Positions 41,281 to 50,104 are shown, counted from the first letter of the stretch. The stretch is DNA of 64,000 nucleotides from a bacterium M00.F.Ca.ET.205.01.1.1 (GCA_004791255.1 SRUQ01000012.1:165524-229523); one strand, 5' to 3'. Made by a program: numbers and translations. The notes: generated by a model not told the origin, from the sequence alone.

Positions 41281-41733
41281 ATGATCACCTTCCGCAAGGC
41301 GCAAGCTGCCGACCTGCCTGCCATCGTCGCCATGCTTGCCGACGATCCGCTGGGCGCTGCCCGCGAGGATGCATCCTTGCCGCTGGCGCAGGGCTACCTC
41401 GATGCCTTCGCGGCCATGGATGCCGATCCCAACCAGTTGCTGGCGGTGGCCGTGGATGGTGCGGAGGTGGTCGGCACCTTGCAGATCACCTTCCTTGCCG
41501 GGCTGTCGCGCAAGGGCGCCTGGCGCGGGCAGATCGAGGCGGTGCGAGTCGCCGGCCACCGGCGCTCGGGCGGCATCGGCAAGCAGATGTTCGAATGGGC
41601 GATCGATGAATGCCGGGCGCGTGGCTGCAGCCTCGTTCAGCTCACCACCGACAAGGGGCGGGCGGATGCGCACCGCTTCTATGACGGCCTCGGCTTCACT
41701 GGCAGCCATCTCGGCTACATGAAGACGCTGTAG
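41281..41733 (+). CDS. GNAT-family N-acetyltransferase
   Basis: 150 residues: ITFRKAQAADLPAIVAMLADDPLG, VGTLQITFLAGLS, acetyl-CoA-binding EAVRVAGHRRSGGIGKQMFEWAIDE (R/QxxGxG/A region) and YDGLGFTGSHLGYMK. Such proteins acetylate small molecules or protein N-termini; the substrate is unknown. The start has no strong ribosome site. It is divergent from the hypothetical gene at 41175. Confidence 0.9.
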   Translation: MITFRKAQAADLPAIVAMLADDPLGAAREDASLPLAQGYLDAFAAMDADPNQLLAVAVDGAEVVGTLQITFLAGLSRKGAWRGQIEAVRVAGHRRSGGIGKQMFEWAIDECRARGCSLVQLTTDKGRADAHRFYDGLGFTGSHLGYMKTL

Positions 41734-41858
41734 GCGAAGTTCTTAGTAATGAGCTTCCTGGCGTATAGCGGAAGGCGCTCAGGCACACTTCAAATCGCCT
41801 GAAAAAGCAGATATAGGTCAGTCTGGTTGACCTATATCCAGTGCACGGGAGGCGCGTC

Positions 41859-43067
41859 TTGACCCTTTTGAACCTCTTGGCTTCGCGCTCGTCGCGCATG
41901 AAAGCGTCCGAAATTCGCGAGCTGTTGAAGCTGCTCGACCAACCCGACATCATCTCGTTTGCCGGCGGCATTCCCGATCCGGCGCTGTTTCCGGCCGACG
42001 CCATCCGCGATGCCTATGCCGATGTGCTGGGTGGCGCGGAGGCCGGGGCGGCGCTGCAGTACCAGGTGTCGGAAGGCTATCTGCCGTTGCGGCGCTGGAT
42101 CGCCGGGCAGATGGGCAAGCTCGGCGTTGCCTGCGACGAGGCCAACGTCTTCATTACCTCCGGCTCGCAGCAGGCGCTGGATTATCTCGGCAAGCTGTTC
42201 CTGTCGCCGGGCGATACCGCACTTGTGACCTGGCCGACCTATCTCGGCGCGCTGCAGGCCTTCAACGCCTATGAGCCGCGCTACGACCGGCTGCGGCCCG
42301 AAGGCGGCAACATGACGCCCGAGGCCTATCGCACGGCGGCAGCCGCGAATGGCGGCAAGGTCAAGTTCGCCTATCTGGTGCCCGACTTCGCTAACCCGAC
42401 CGGCAACACGCTGGACAAGAAGCAGCGCGAGGCGGTGCTCGACCTCGCCGGCGAACTCGATATCGCCGTCATCGAGGACGCCGCCTACCGCGCGCTGCGC
42501 TATGACGGCGAGGGCGTGCCGCCGGTCCTGGCGCTCGACTGCATCAGGTCCGGCGGCATCGACAAGGCGCGCACGCTCTATTGCGGCTCGTTCTCGAAAA
42601 TCCTGTCGCCGGGCATGCGCGTCGGCTGGGTCTGCGCGCCGCGCCACATCATCGAGAAGCTGGTGCTGATGAAGCAGGCTTCCGACCTGCACAGCCCGTC
42701 GATCAACCAACTGGTCATGCACCGCGTCGCCGAAGCCGTGTTCGACACCCAGGTGGAAAAGCTGATCGGCGCCTATCGCGAACGCCGTGACGGCCTGCTC
42801 GGTGCGCTGGAGGCCAACATGCCCGATGGCGTGACCTGGAACCGCCCGGAAGGCGGCATGTTCGTCTGGGTGACACTGCCGGAAGGATCCGATGCCACGG
42901 CTCTGCTGGCGCGGTCGGTGAAGGAGGCGCGCGTCGCCTTCGTGCCTGGCAATGCCTTTTTTGCCGACGGCAGCGGGCGCAACACGCTGCGGCTGTCCTT
43001 TACGCTCGCCGACCGCCGTGCGGTCAGCGAGGGCATTCCGCGGCTGGCGGCGCTGCTGAAGGAATAG
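41859..43067 (+). CDS. PLP-dependent aminotransferase (class I/II, 2-aminoadipate type)
   Basis: About 402 residues. FAGGIPDPALFP, VFITSGSQQALDYLGKLF, PDFANPTGNTL and the PLP-lysine segment YCGSFSKILSPGMRVGWV identify a fold-type I aminotransferase like LysN or the catalytic domain of MocR proteins, but without a DNA-binding domain. The amino acid donor is not clear. The TTG at 41859 is preferred as start because GGGAGG lies six bases upstream; GTG 41841 would add six residues. A long palindrome follows the gene. Confidence 0.9.
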   Translation: MTLLNLLASRSSRMKASEIRELLKLLDQPDIISFAGGIPDPALFPADAIRDAYADVLGGAEAGAALQYQVSEGYLPLRRWIAGQMGKLGVACDEANVFITSGSQQALDYLGKLFLSPGDTALVTWPTYLGALQAFNAYEPRYDRLRPEGGNMTPEAYRTAAAANGGKVKFAYLVPDFANPTGNTLDKKQREAVLDLAGELDIAVIEDAAYRALRYDGEGVPPVLALDCIRSGGIDKARTLYCGSFSKILSPGMRVGWVCAPRHIIEKLVLMKQASDLHSPSINQLVMHRVAEAVFDTQVEKLIGAYRERRDGLLGALEANMPDGVTWNRPEGGMFVWVTLPEGSDATALLARSVKEARVAFVPGNAFFADGSGRNTLRLSFTLADRRAVSEGIPRLAALLKE

Positions 43068-43123
43068 GCTGCGGAGGAAGTCGCGCATTCCTACGCCGGT
43101 ACGTTGACCAGCTTCTTGAGCGT

Positions 43124-43149
43124 CGCAAGCTGGCGCGCGCCAGCTTGCG
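43124..43149. terminator. 26-bp perfect palindrome after the aminotransferase gene
   Basis: CGCAAGCTGGCGC is followed directly by its complement, giving a stem of 11-12 pairs with a minimal loop. CTTTTC follows eight bases later. It begins 57 bp after the stop codon and probably terminates the transcript. Confidence 0.6.
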
Positions 43150-43310
43150 GATCGGCTTTTCAAACTCTTCTTCGCCTCGGGTGGAAAGTTCCAGTCAGGA
43201 GAATTTCTGCTGAAAAGCCGTTTGCGGGGAACTTCTTCCGCATTCGGATGTTCGTAGAATGTCTGATCCCCCGCAGACATGCGAAAGCCCCAGGAATCGG
43301 CTTTCCGAAG

Positions 43311-43339
43311 GCCCGCCGGCCCCTCTCCGGCGGGCTTTT
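43311..43339 (+). terminator. Intrinsic terminator in a long intergenic region
   Basis: GCCCGCCGG-CCCCTCT-CCGGCGGGC-TTTT is a classical intrinsic terminator on the plus strand. No gene ends just before it: 43150-43310 contains only structured, non-coding DNA (inverted TCGGCTTTTCA/TGAAAAGCCG and GAAAGCC/GGCTTTC), so it may end a small RNA. The rest of the 43068-43487 gap has no gene. Confidence 0.7.
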
Positions 43340-43487
43340 CCATGGGAGGCGAACCGAAAGATTCCGAGTCGGGATTTCGCGTCCCCACGATGGTGACGGA
43401 GGCAATGGCTGTCAGGAGCCGGCAGTCGCCTGCATTGACGACGCAGCGTTCGAATTTACATCAGGAGCATTGCGAGGAGGAATTTGC

Positions 43488-43916
43488 ATGGGAACCCAGG
43501 AACTGCATCGCGGCCGCCTCATCGACCATATCCAGCTGGTGGTTAGCGACCTTGCCGCCAGCCGGCGTTTCTACGAGGCAGTCTTCAAGGTGCTCGATGT
43601 GCCGATCGGCGGCACCGGCGAGGATTATTTCTGGTGCGACGAGCTGTTCATCTCCAGTGCCGACAGCCGGGCCGCGCAGGGGAAACTCACCGGCCGTCAT
43701 CACCTGGCCTTCCAGGCAAAGGACCACGCCATGGTCGATGCCTTCCACAAGGCTGGGCTTTCCGCCGGCGGCAAGGACAATGGCGCGCCGGGCGAGCGGC
43801 CCTATCACCCAGGCTATTATGCCGCCTTCCTGCTCGATCCGGACGGCAACAATATCGAAGCCGTGTACCACGGGCCGCATGTGCGCAGCGTTTCTTCGGT
43901 GAAGATCACGTTCTGA
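43488..43916 (+). CDS. VOC (glyoxalase/bleomycin-resistance) family protein
   Basis: 142 residues with the paired beta-alpha-beta-beta-beta fold: LIDHIQLVVSDLAASRRFYEAVF, then GRHHLAFQAKDHAMVDAFHKAGL and YYAAFLLDPDGNNIEAVYH. Metal-binding His and Glu candidates are H in DHIQL, H in HHLAF and E in NIEAV. Function may be lyase, dioxygenase or binding. GAGGAGGAATTTGC is a strong ribosome site. Confidence 0.9.
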   Translation: MGTQELHRGRLIDHIQLVVSDLAASRRFYEAVFKVLDVPIGGTGEDYFWCDELFISSADSRAAQGKLTGRHHLAFQAKDHAMVDAFHKAGLSAGGKDNGAPGERPYHPGYYAAFLLDPDGNNIEAVYHGPHVRSVSSVKITF

Positions 43917-43918
43917 GC

Positions 43919-44173
43919 CGCTTCCCATTCCCGCTGGCCTTCGCCTTCGGCGATCTCCATGCCGACCGGGTGATCGGCCTGGTGCGCGCAGCCAATACCG
44001 CCTCCCGGCGCGCGCTGGAGAAATGCGGCTTTCGCTTCGAGCGCGAGGTGATGCTGCATGGCGCGCCGACCATTCTCTATGCGCTGGCCGCGCCGCCGCA
44101 ATTGCGCCTGCTTGCGCCTGAATCTATTTCTCGAATACGAGAATCCGAAACATCGGCCGAGGATCTGCATTGA
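43919..44173 (+). pseudogene. Acetyltransferase (RimJ/RimL type), C-terminal remnant
   Basis: The frame reads HADRVIGLVRAANTASRRALEKCGFRFEREVMLHGAPTILYAL, the typical last third of RimJ/RimL-like GNAT proteins, without the N-terminal two thirds. It starts right at the stop of the VOC gene and runs to the C39-like gene, so the 5' part was probably deleted. Confidence 0.6.
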
Positions 44174-44793
44174 GTCCACTGCCTGAAACCGTGCCGTTTT
44201 TCAGCCAGTGGGAAACGCCTGATATGACCATAGCCGTGCTGGCCGACGGCGCCGAGAGCGCGCTGCGGCGCGATCCGCTGTGGCGGAATTCCGGCGCCGA
44301 CACGGTGGATGAGTACGCGGTGTGGGCCGCCAATATATGCGGCATGGCCTGCCTGAAGATGATCCTGGCGGCGCGCGGCGAGATCGTGCCGACGATCGAG
44401 CTTGCCAGGCGATGCACCGCCTATGGCGGCTATGTGGTCAACGCTGCCGACCAGTCGATCAAGGGGCTGATCTACGCGCCCTTCGTCAGCTTCGTGAAAG
44501 AGGCCTTTGGCCTGCAGGCCGAGGTGATGACCGGTGTGGCGACCTCGGACATTCCCGCGATCCTGCAGCGGTCGCGCTTTTTCATCGCGTCGGTCAGCAG
44601 CTCGATCCGCTGGCCCGAACGAGAGCCGCCCTCGAAGGGCGGGCATCTCGTGCTGGTGACCGCCGCATCGGGCCACGGTTTCCGTTTCCACAATCCGTCA
44701 GGCCACGATGGCGCGTCACAAGCGGACGCAGTGTTGGCGCCAGCCGATTTCGACCGCTTCTTTGCCAATCGCGGCATTGCCGTTGCTATTTGA
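44170..44793 (+). CDS. C39-like papain-fold peptidase or transferase
   Basis: 207 residues. The four positions of the C39/papain-like site are present: Gln in VPFFSQWE (residue about 12), Cys in NICGMACLKM (about 58 and 62), His in KGGHLVLVT (about 157) and Asn in HNPSG (about 177). There is no signal peptide or transporter. The start is TTG at 44170 with GAGGA six bases before. The next gene, 16 bp away, is a D-Ala-D-Ala ligase; the pair is probably an operon. The sequence cannot tell a peptidase from a cyclising or ligating enzyme. Confidence 0.8.
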   Translation: MSPLPETVPFFSQWETPDMTIAVLADGAESALRRDPLWRNSGADTVDEYAVWAANICGMACLKMILAARGEIVPTIELARRCTAYGGYVVNAADQSIKGLIYAPFVSFVKEAFGLQAEVMTGVATSDIPAILQRSRFFIASVSSSIRWPEREPPSKGGHLVLVTAASGHGFRFHNPSGHDGASQADAVLAPADFDRFFANRGIAVAI

Positions 44794-44809
44794 TCTTGAG
44801 GGACTTCGA

Positions 44810-45895
44810 ATGACTAACAAGACCAGGGTCGCCATCCTTTACGGCGGGCGCTCGGCCGAGCACGACGTGTCGCGCCTTTCGGCCGCCAACGTGCTGAAGG
44901 CGATCGACAGGGCGCGCTGCGAGATCGTTCCGATCGCAATTACCCGAAGCGGCAGGTGGTTGCTGCAACAGTCAACCGAGGCCGGCGACGCGGCCGGGGC
45001 TCCGGTTTCCGAGGATGGCATCGAGGTGGCCCTGCTGCCCGGCGGCAAGGGCAGGCTGGTGGGCTTGGGGCGGGATGGGGCGCAAGCCGACCTGCCGTCT
45101 GTCGACGTCGTCTTTCCGGTGCTGCACGGGCCCTTCGGCGAGGACGGCTCGGTGCAGGGTTATGCCGAGGTCGCCGATGTTGCCTATGTGGGCTGCGGCG
45201 TGCTCGCTTCGGCCGCCGCAATGGACAAGGACGTCGCCAAGCGGCTGCTGCGGGAGGCCGGGCTTGCCGTTGCCCGCTCCGTCACCGTGCATCGAAACGA
45301 TGTCGGTACCTTCCAGCAGATTGCCGGGGCGCTGGGCCTGCCTTTCTTCGCCAAGCCGGCGCGCCAGGGCTCGTCTTTCGGGGTGAGCAAGGTGAATGAC
45401 AGGGATGGCTTCGACGAGGCCGTCGAAACCGCCTTGCGCTACGATAGCAAGGCGCTGATCGAGGAGTTCGTCGAAGGCCGCGAGATCGAATGCTCGGTGC
45501 TGCAGGGAGCCGACGGCAGGCTGACAGTGTCGCCGCCGGGCGAGATCATCCCAGCCGGCAAGCATGGCTTCTACACCTATGAAGCGAAATATCTCGATGC
45601 CGACGGAGCGGTGGTGAAGGTGCCCGCCGATGTTCCGGCCGCTGTCGCCGACAAAGCGAAAGAGATGGCGCGACAGGCTTTCCGGGCGCTCGGCTGCGAG
45701 GCCATGGCGCGCGTCGACTTCTTCCTGCGCGCCGACGGCTCACTGCTGGTCAACGAGGTCAACACGCTGCCGGGCTTCACCGACATCTCGATGTACGCCA
45801 AGGCGCTGGCGGCGATCGGTGTCGGCTACAGCCAGGTTATCGACGTGCTGATCGAGCATGCGCTGGCCAGGCATGCAACGGGCGCTGGAAAATAG
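44810..45895 (+). CDS. ddl: D-alanine--D-alanine ligase family (ATP-grasp)
   Basis: 361 residues. VAILYGGRSAEHDVS (Glu for the first D-Ala), FPVLHGPFGEDGSVQGYAEVADVAYVGCGVLASAAAMDK, FFAKPARQGSSFGVSKV, FYTYEAKYL and VNEVNTLPGFTDISMY are the conserved Ddl blocks. The Tyr in YTYEAKY is the one linked to D-Ala rather than D-lactate. Normally Ddl makes the dipeptide for the cell wall; here it sits behind a C39-like gene away from cell-wall genes, so it may be a second, dedicated ligase. GAGGGAC precedes the ATG. Confidence 0.93.
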   Translation: MTNKTRVAILYGGRSAEHDVSRLSAANVLKAIDRARCEIVPIAITRSGRWLLQQSTEAGDAAGAPVSEDGIEVALLPGGKGRLVGLGRDGAQADLPSVDVVFPVLHGPFGEDGSVQGYAEVADVAYVGCGVLASAAAMDKDVAKRLLREAGLAVARSVTVHRNDVGTFQQIAGALGLPFFAKPARQGSSFGVSKVNDRDGFDEAVETALRYDSKALIEEFVEGREIECSVLQGADGRLTVSPPGEIIPAGKHGFYTYEAKYLDADGAVVKVPADVPAAVADKAKEMARQAFRALGCEAMARVDFFLRADGSLLVNEVNTLPGFTDISMYAKALAAIGVGYSQVIDVLIEHALARHATGAGK

Positions 45896-45927
45896 TCGAA
45901 CAAGTTGCCTGGAGAATGCAGGGCCCT

Positions 45928-45967
45928 GATCGGCTTTGCCGATCGGGAGACGGCGGATTTTCCGCCG
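45928..45967. terminator. Two hairpins between convergent ddl and DUF378 genes
   Basis: GATCGGC-TTT-GCCGATC (45928-45944) and CGGCGGA-TTT-TCCGCCG (45951-45967) stand in tandem about 30 bp after the ddl stop and 15 bp after the DUF378 stop on the other strand. They can end both transcripts. Confidence 0.65.
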
Positions 45968-45981
45968 CCCCCCGTTTTCCG

Positions 45982-46215
45982 TCACGAATGGTGATGGATA
46001 TGCCTTTCGGCATCCACCTCTCCAAGGGTGAAGCTCTGGAAGCCCGGCATGAGCTGCCACACGGCTGCAAGGCCAATGACCACATAGGCCAAGCGGGCCA
46101 GCATGGCGCCCCCAAGGGCCGTGCCGATGATGTCAAAGCCCGCGACGCCCATGGACAGCCAGTTGAGGCCGCCAAGGATGATGAGGGCGAGGGTGACAAG
46201 GTTGGTGATACGCAT
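45982..46215 (-). CDS. DUF378 family membrane protein, 77 aa
   Basis: Two membrane helices: VTLALIILGGLNWLSMGVAG (about 6-25) and ARLAYVVIGLAAVWQLM (about 40-56), the pattern LGGLNW being the DUF378 signature. The C-terminus ends HIHHHS and may bind metal. AGGAGG precedes the ATG. Function unknown; likely inner membrane. Confidence 0.85.
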   Translation of the reverse strand: MRITNLVTLALIILGGLNWLSMGVAGFDIIGTALGGAMLARLAYVVIGLAAVWQLMPGFQSFTLGEVDAERHIHHHS

Positions 46216-46357
46216 AAACGCCTCCTGATGTTGCCTGACAAAAAGACGCCTGCAAAAAAACGCCTGCCGTTTCAGACGGTTCCCTCGATCACGGTATTGT
46301 GAACGGTAGCTGCCTCCCGTGCCACGATCCGTGACTGGCCGCCGGCGGATGGGTCGC

Positions 46358-46603
46358 CTACTCGACCAGGATATGCGCCTCGCGCGCGGCTTCGACAAAA
46401 GCCTCCCTGGCGATGTCGGGGGACACATCGCCGCCGGTCGCCCGGCGGCAGGCGCGTAGCGCGGCCTGATGTTTCAGCGAACCAGCGTCACGCCAATGGG
46501 TCGTGAGCAATTCGACGGCCTGTTGGGTATTGGACAGATTGCGGGTGGATCCGGTAACGCCCACCGAAACCACCACGGGTTTGGAGAACCATGCGGTTTG
46601 CAT
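46358..46603 (-). CDS. DUF982 family protein, 81 aa
   Basis: WFSKPVVVSVGVTGSTRNLSNTQQAVELLTTHWRDAGSLKHQAALRACRRATGGDVSPDIAREAFVEAAREAHILVE shows the DUF982 pattern (V-x-V-x-G near the start, W in the middle, RxAFxxAAxEAxI at the end; written here with its spacing only to show order). These small proteins are found mainly in Rhizobiales and are uncharacterised. Two more copies lie at 56885 and 57130. Confidence 0.85.
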   Translation of the reverse strand: MQTAWFSKPVVVSVGVTGSTRNLSNTQQAVELLTTHWRDAGSLKHQAALRACRRATGGDVSPDIAREAFVEAAREAHILVE

Positions 46604-46829
46604 TGGAACCTCGACTTGGCTGCAGCCAAGAAAACGCTCTTGGCGGCATGAGGTTGCATCTCAGCCAATCACCGTGGCGTGAGGCCGCCGACGTCGCGTG
46701 GTGCGGCAAATCGCAGGATCATCGACTTCCCGATCGCGCCCGCGGGTTGTCAGCGTCTTGCCGTCGGCGACGGTTGCACGCCGGCTCATTATATCAGACC
46801 ATGGCCGTCGGCAGGGGAGACATCAAGTA

Positions 46830-48809
46830 GTGGCCAATCGTCGAAACGGGACGGCGTCTCCGGCGCAAGGGCTTGACGATATTCTTTCGGCCGCCGCGCC
46901 CCACCCGCGAACCGCGTTGCCCAATGTGGCGACCACCGTTACGACGGTGGCGGCGCTGTATTTCGGCCGCGAGGTTTTCCTGCCGATCGCCATCGCGCTG
47001 CTTTTGACCTTCGCGCTTGCGCCGCTGGTCTCGGCGCTCAAGCGGGTCGGGATTCCCCGGATCGCCGCTGTCATCGCCAGCGTGTTTGGCGCTTTCGCGG
47101 CCCTTGCTCTGTTCAGCTTCATCGTCGCTTCGCAGGTCAGCGAACTGGCGCAGAATATCCCGGTTTATCAGACCAACATCCTGACCAAGATCCGCTCGCT
47201 CAAGGAAACCGGGGTCGGGGGCGGGATCATTTCAAGGTTAAGCGGTGTGGTCGAGCGTGTCGGCCAGGAGATCGACAAGCAGGACCCGTCGCTGTCGGCC
47301 GCCACGCCGGACAAGCCGCCGCGCGAGCCGGTGCCCGTCGAGATCGTGTCACGCGAGAGGCCGCTCGAAGTGCTGCAGAACATCGTCGGCCCGCTGATCA
47401 GCCCGCTCGGGTCGGCCGGGCTGATCATCGTCGTCGTCATCTTCATGCTTCTCGAGCGAGAGGATTTGCGCGACCGCTTCATCCGCCTTGTCGGCTATGG
47501 CGACCTTCACCGCACCACCGAGGCGCTTGGCGATGCGGGAAAAAGGGTCGGCCACTATCTTCTGATGCAATTGGTGGTCAACATCGTCTACGGCATACCG
47601 ATTGCGATCGGGCTATGGGTCCTCGGCATTCCGAATGCCCTGTTGTGGGGGCTGCTGGCGCTGGCGCTGCGTTTTGTCCCCTATATCGGCCCGGCCATAG
47701 GCATGCTCTTGCCGCTGTTCCTGGCGCTGGCCGTGGCGCCCGGATGGGAGCTCGTCGCGTGGACGGCCGCTTTGTTCGCCTTGATGGAACTGGTCACCGG
47801 CAACGTGGTCGAACCATGGCTCTACGGTTCGCGAACCGGACTGTCGCCGCTGGCGATCATCGTTGCGGCGATCTTCTGGACGTGGCTGTGGGGACCGCTC
47901 GGTCTGGTGCTGTCGACGCCGCTCACCGTCTGCCTGGTGGTGCTGGGCAGGCACGTGCCGCAGTTCGAGTTCCTCGACGTCCTATTCGGCAACGAGCCCG
48001 TGCTCGAACCTCATGCGCGGCTCTACCAGCGGCTCCTGGCCGGCGATCCGGACGAAGCCACCGACCATGCCGAGGAGATGCTCGAGGAAAAATATCTGGT
48101 CGAATTCTACGACAAGGTCGCCATTCCGGCGCTTCTGCTGGGCGAGCGGGACCGCGTGCGCGGCGTCATGGGCGACCTGCAGAGACGGCAAGTGGCGGCC
48201 AGTGCGCTCGCGCTGGTGGCCAATCTCGACGATGACGCCAAAGAGGAAGCGGCTGAGGACGAAAGCCCGCACGTCGCCGGAGAGGCGGGCGACCACGGCG
48301 ATGCCGCCGGCGAGGACGAGGAGGCCGACCTGCCCGACGGCACTGGCCTGTCGGTGCTTTGTGCCGGCGGGCGAGGCGAACTCGACGATGCGGCCGCCGC
48401 GATGCTGGCGCAGGTGCTGGGGGTCCAGGGTGCGACCGCATCCAAGGCCAGCTTTGCCGACATAGAACCGGCGAGTATCCGCGGCCTCGATCTCCAAACC
48501 ATCGACACCGTGGTGGTCGGCTTCCTCAACCGCGATTCCGTCAAGCACGCCCGCTTCCTGGTGCGCCGGCTGAAGCGGGCAAAGGCAGCACTTCGGGTGG
48601 GCATCGTGTTCTGGTCGGAAACAGGCAATGACGACAAGGAAGCGGCCGCCAAGCTCGCCCATGACATCAACGCGGACTTCGTCGCGCATGGCATGGTGGA
48701 TGCGGTGACGGGCGCGCTGTCGAGCGAGCCGCCGGTGGCGCTGAAGGTGGTTGCCAAGCGGCGCCGGCCTCGGGCGGCGCCGAGGAAGGTGCCAGCTGCA
48801 GCGGGTTAG
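46830..48809 (+). CDS. AI-2E/PerM-type transporter with long cytosolic tail
   Basis: About 659 residues. The first 360 carry seven to eight membrane helices with the family blocks FLPIAIALLLTFALAPLVSALKR, PIAIGLWVLGIPNALLWGLLA, PYIGPAIGM and VEPWLYG. The last 290 residues (from about 370) are a hydrophilic extension, with an acidic stretch (DDDAKEEAAEDES) and a Rossmann-like LDLQTIDTVVVGFLNRDSVKHA part, and a basic tail RRRPRAAPRK. The transported compound is unknown despite the name. The GTG at 46830 follows AGGGGAGA. It is preceded by a very short open frame ending at the start (TAGTG). Confidence 0.85.
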   Translation: MANRRNGTASPAQGLDDILSAAAPHPRTALPNVATTVTTVAALYFGREVFLPIAIALLLTFALAPLVSALKRVGIPRIAAVIASVFGAFAALALFSFIVASQVSELAQNIPVYQTNILTKIRSLKETGVGGGIISRLSGVVERVGQEIDKQDPSLSAATPDKPPREPVPVEIVSRERPLEVLQNIVGPLISPLGSAGLIIVVVIFMLLEREDLRDRFIRLVGYGDLHRTTEALGDAGKRVGHYLLMQLVVNIVYGIPIAIGLWVLGIPNALLWGLLALALRFVPYIGPAIGMLLPLFLALAVAPGWELVAWTAALFALMELVTGNVVEPWLYGSRTGLSPLAIIVAAIFWTWLWGPLGLVLSTPLTVCLVVLGRHVPQFEFLDVLFGNEPVLEPHARLYQRLLAGDPDEATDHAEEMLEEKYLVEFYDKVAIPALLLGERDRVRGVMGDLQRRQVAASALALVANLDDDAKEEAAEDESPHVAGEAGDHGDAAGEDEEADLPDGTGLSVLCAGGRGELDDAAAAMLAQVLGVQGATASKASFADIEPASIRGLDLQTIDTVVVGFLNRDSVKHARFLVRRLKRAKAALRVGIVFWSETGNDDKEAAAKLAHDINADFVAHGMVDAVTGALSSEPPVALKVVAKRRRPRAAPRKVPAAAG

Positions 48810-49210
48810 GGGCAAAACCAAATCATTGCGAGCGACCTAGTTCGAGCCTGACCTTGGGTTCGGTACGCTCGGACGAGTTTCACGGCCTGACCGACGAACT
48901 GCCCTTTCGGATCGGGGTGGCCGAGCGGCTGCCAGCGATATCAGCCGAAGGCTTTTCGGCCTTGCTACAGGCGCTCGGCATCGAAAGTGTTGCTGCGCGC
49001 AAGCGTATGCGGGCGGGCTATGTGGCCGACACAGACGGTGCACTGGCGCACCAACTTGCCGGCCTCGACAGGCAAAACATGAAGCGCTTCGCCGACCTCA
49101 TCGCCGCGAACATCGCAACGCTGGCCACGGCATTCGAAATCGCCATGCCGGCGGCCGCACGGGGGCGCGACGCCTGGCGCGAACAGGGGGCTCGCAGCAG
49201 ACAGAGCCTT
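48810..49210 (+). other. Gap with a possible gene remnant
   Basis: From TTG 48854 the plus strand reads a protein-like sequence (GFSALLQALGIESVAARKRMRAGY, then QNMKRFADLIAANIATLATAFEIAMP) that loses character near 49200 and continues antisense to the next gene. No start signal and no family; probably a decayed gene. Confidence 0.25.
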
Positions 49211-49462
49211 TCAGGACAGGTATTCGCCTTCCGGCAGGCTGCATATGGCATGCGAACCGTCGAATTCGATTGCCGCCCCAACAAGCAGAGCCGCATGCAT
49301 CACCAGGGATTCGACGTCTTCCAGCGCGACGTTCTCCTCGATGTTGGCAAGCCTGGCCTTCTCGGCAATCGAGCTGATGTTGACGATGCCGTTGAGATGG
49401 AAGCTGGACAGCACCAGCGTCGCGACGTCGTTACGCAGTTTTATGGAACAATCAGGTCTCAT
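49211..49462 (-). CDS. Small hypothetical protein, 83 aa
   Basis: Sequence DCSIKLRNDVATLVLSSFHLNGIVNISSIAEKARLANIEENVALEDVESLVMHAALLVGAAIEFDG is a well-formed mixed alpha/beta protein without signal or motif. GGGAGG lies five bases before the ATG. No family recognised. The gene stands alone between a remnant and the AT-rich 49463-49729 region. Confidence 0.75.
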   Translation of the reverse strand: MRPDCSIKLRNDVATLVLSSFHLNGIVNISSIAEKARLANIEENVALEDVESLVMHAALLVGAAIEFDGSHAICSLPEGEYLS

Positions 49463-49729
49463 GGCGACCTCCCGGATGTGCTTTTCTTCTTTGCGGACAA
49501 TATGCGCCGAAAATCGGCGGCCGGCAAGGGCTATTTTCGAAAATATGAAATAAAATCAATAAGTTAGCAGAGTTGTTCTGATTCTATTTTGGTGTCTTGT
49601 CCGCCTTGAGCGCCTGATACGACCTTCGCCCACAAGCAGGCCTTGACGCATCGCGAGTGTCCTCCTAATTCTAAGGCATATTAGACAAATACTAATTCGA
49701 TCGCGCCAGCGCGTGGAGAGACCCGTTCG

Positions 49730-49981
49730 ATGGGTGAACTGGAACGTCCGGAAAGACTGCAGATCATGCTGTCGCCTGAGGAACTGAGGGCGCTGGAGAA
49801 CTGGCGCTACGACAAGCGCATGCCCAGCCGGTCCGCGGCCGTGCGGGAACTGCTGCGGCGCGGCCTTCTGGCGGACGGGTTCCTTTCGGCGGAGCAGGGA
49901 ATCAAATCACAGGATTTCGGGATCCTGTCGGCGGACAGGGATGTCTTGCCGGGCAAGGACGCCTTGCCGGAAAAGGATTGA
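49730..49981 (+). CDS. Ribbon-helix-helix-like small protein, 83 aa
   Basis: LERPERLQIMLSPEELRALENWRYDKRMPSRSAAVRELLRRGLLADGF has the beta-strand, helix, helix layout of Arc/MetJ-type DNA-binding proteins: strand RLQIML, then helix from SPEEL, then SRSAAVRELLRRGL. The C-terminus is acidic and low in structure. It precedes the PAS-HWE kinase by 123 bp on the same strand; RHH genes accompany such kinases in other rhizobia as far as I recall, so it could control or accompany it. Confidence 0.7.
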   Translation: MGELERPERLQIMLSPEELRALENWRYDKRMPSRSAAVRELLRRGLLADGFLSAEQGIKSQDFGILSADRDVLPGKDALPEKD

Positions 49982-50104
49982 AGATGCCATTGGCCGGTGT
50001 CTTCAAGGATCATCCGGCCTGATTTGCATGAACCCGCTGCTTTTCGCTGGTGTCGGCGCGCCGAGGCGATTGCCCTTGGCTGGCCCTTGCCCTAGTTGGA
50101 CAAT

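Noticed and set aside
41832..43388. 518-codon minus-strand frame opposite the aminotransferase
   Set aside because: Antisense shadow; the plus frame contains the PLP-lysine and all family blocks.
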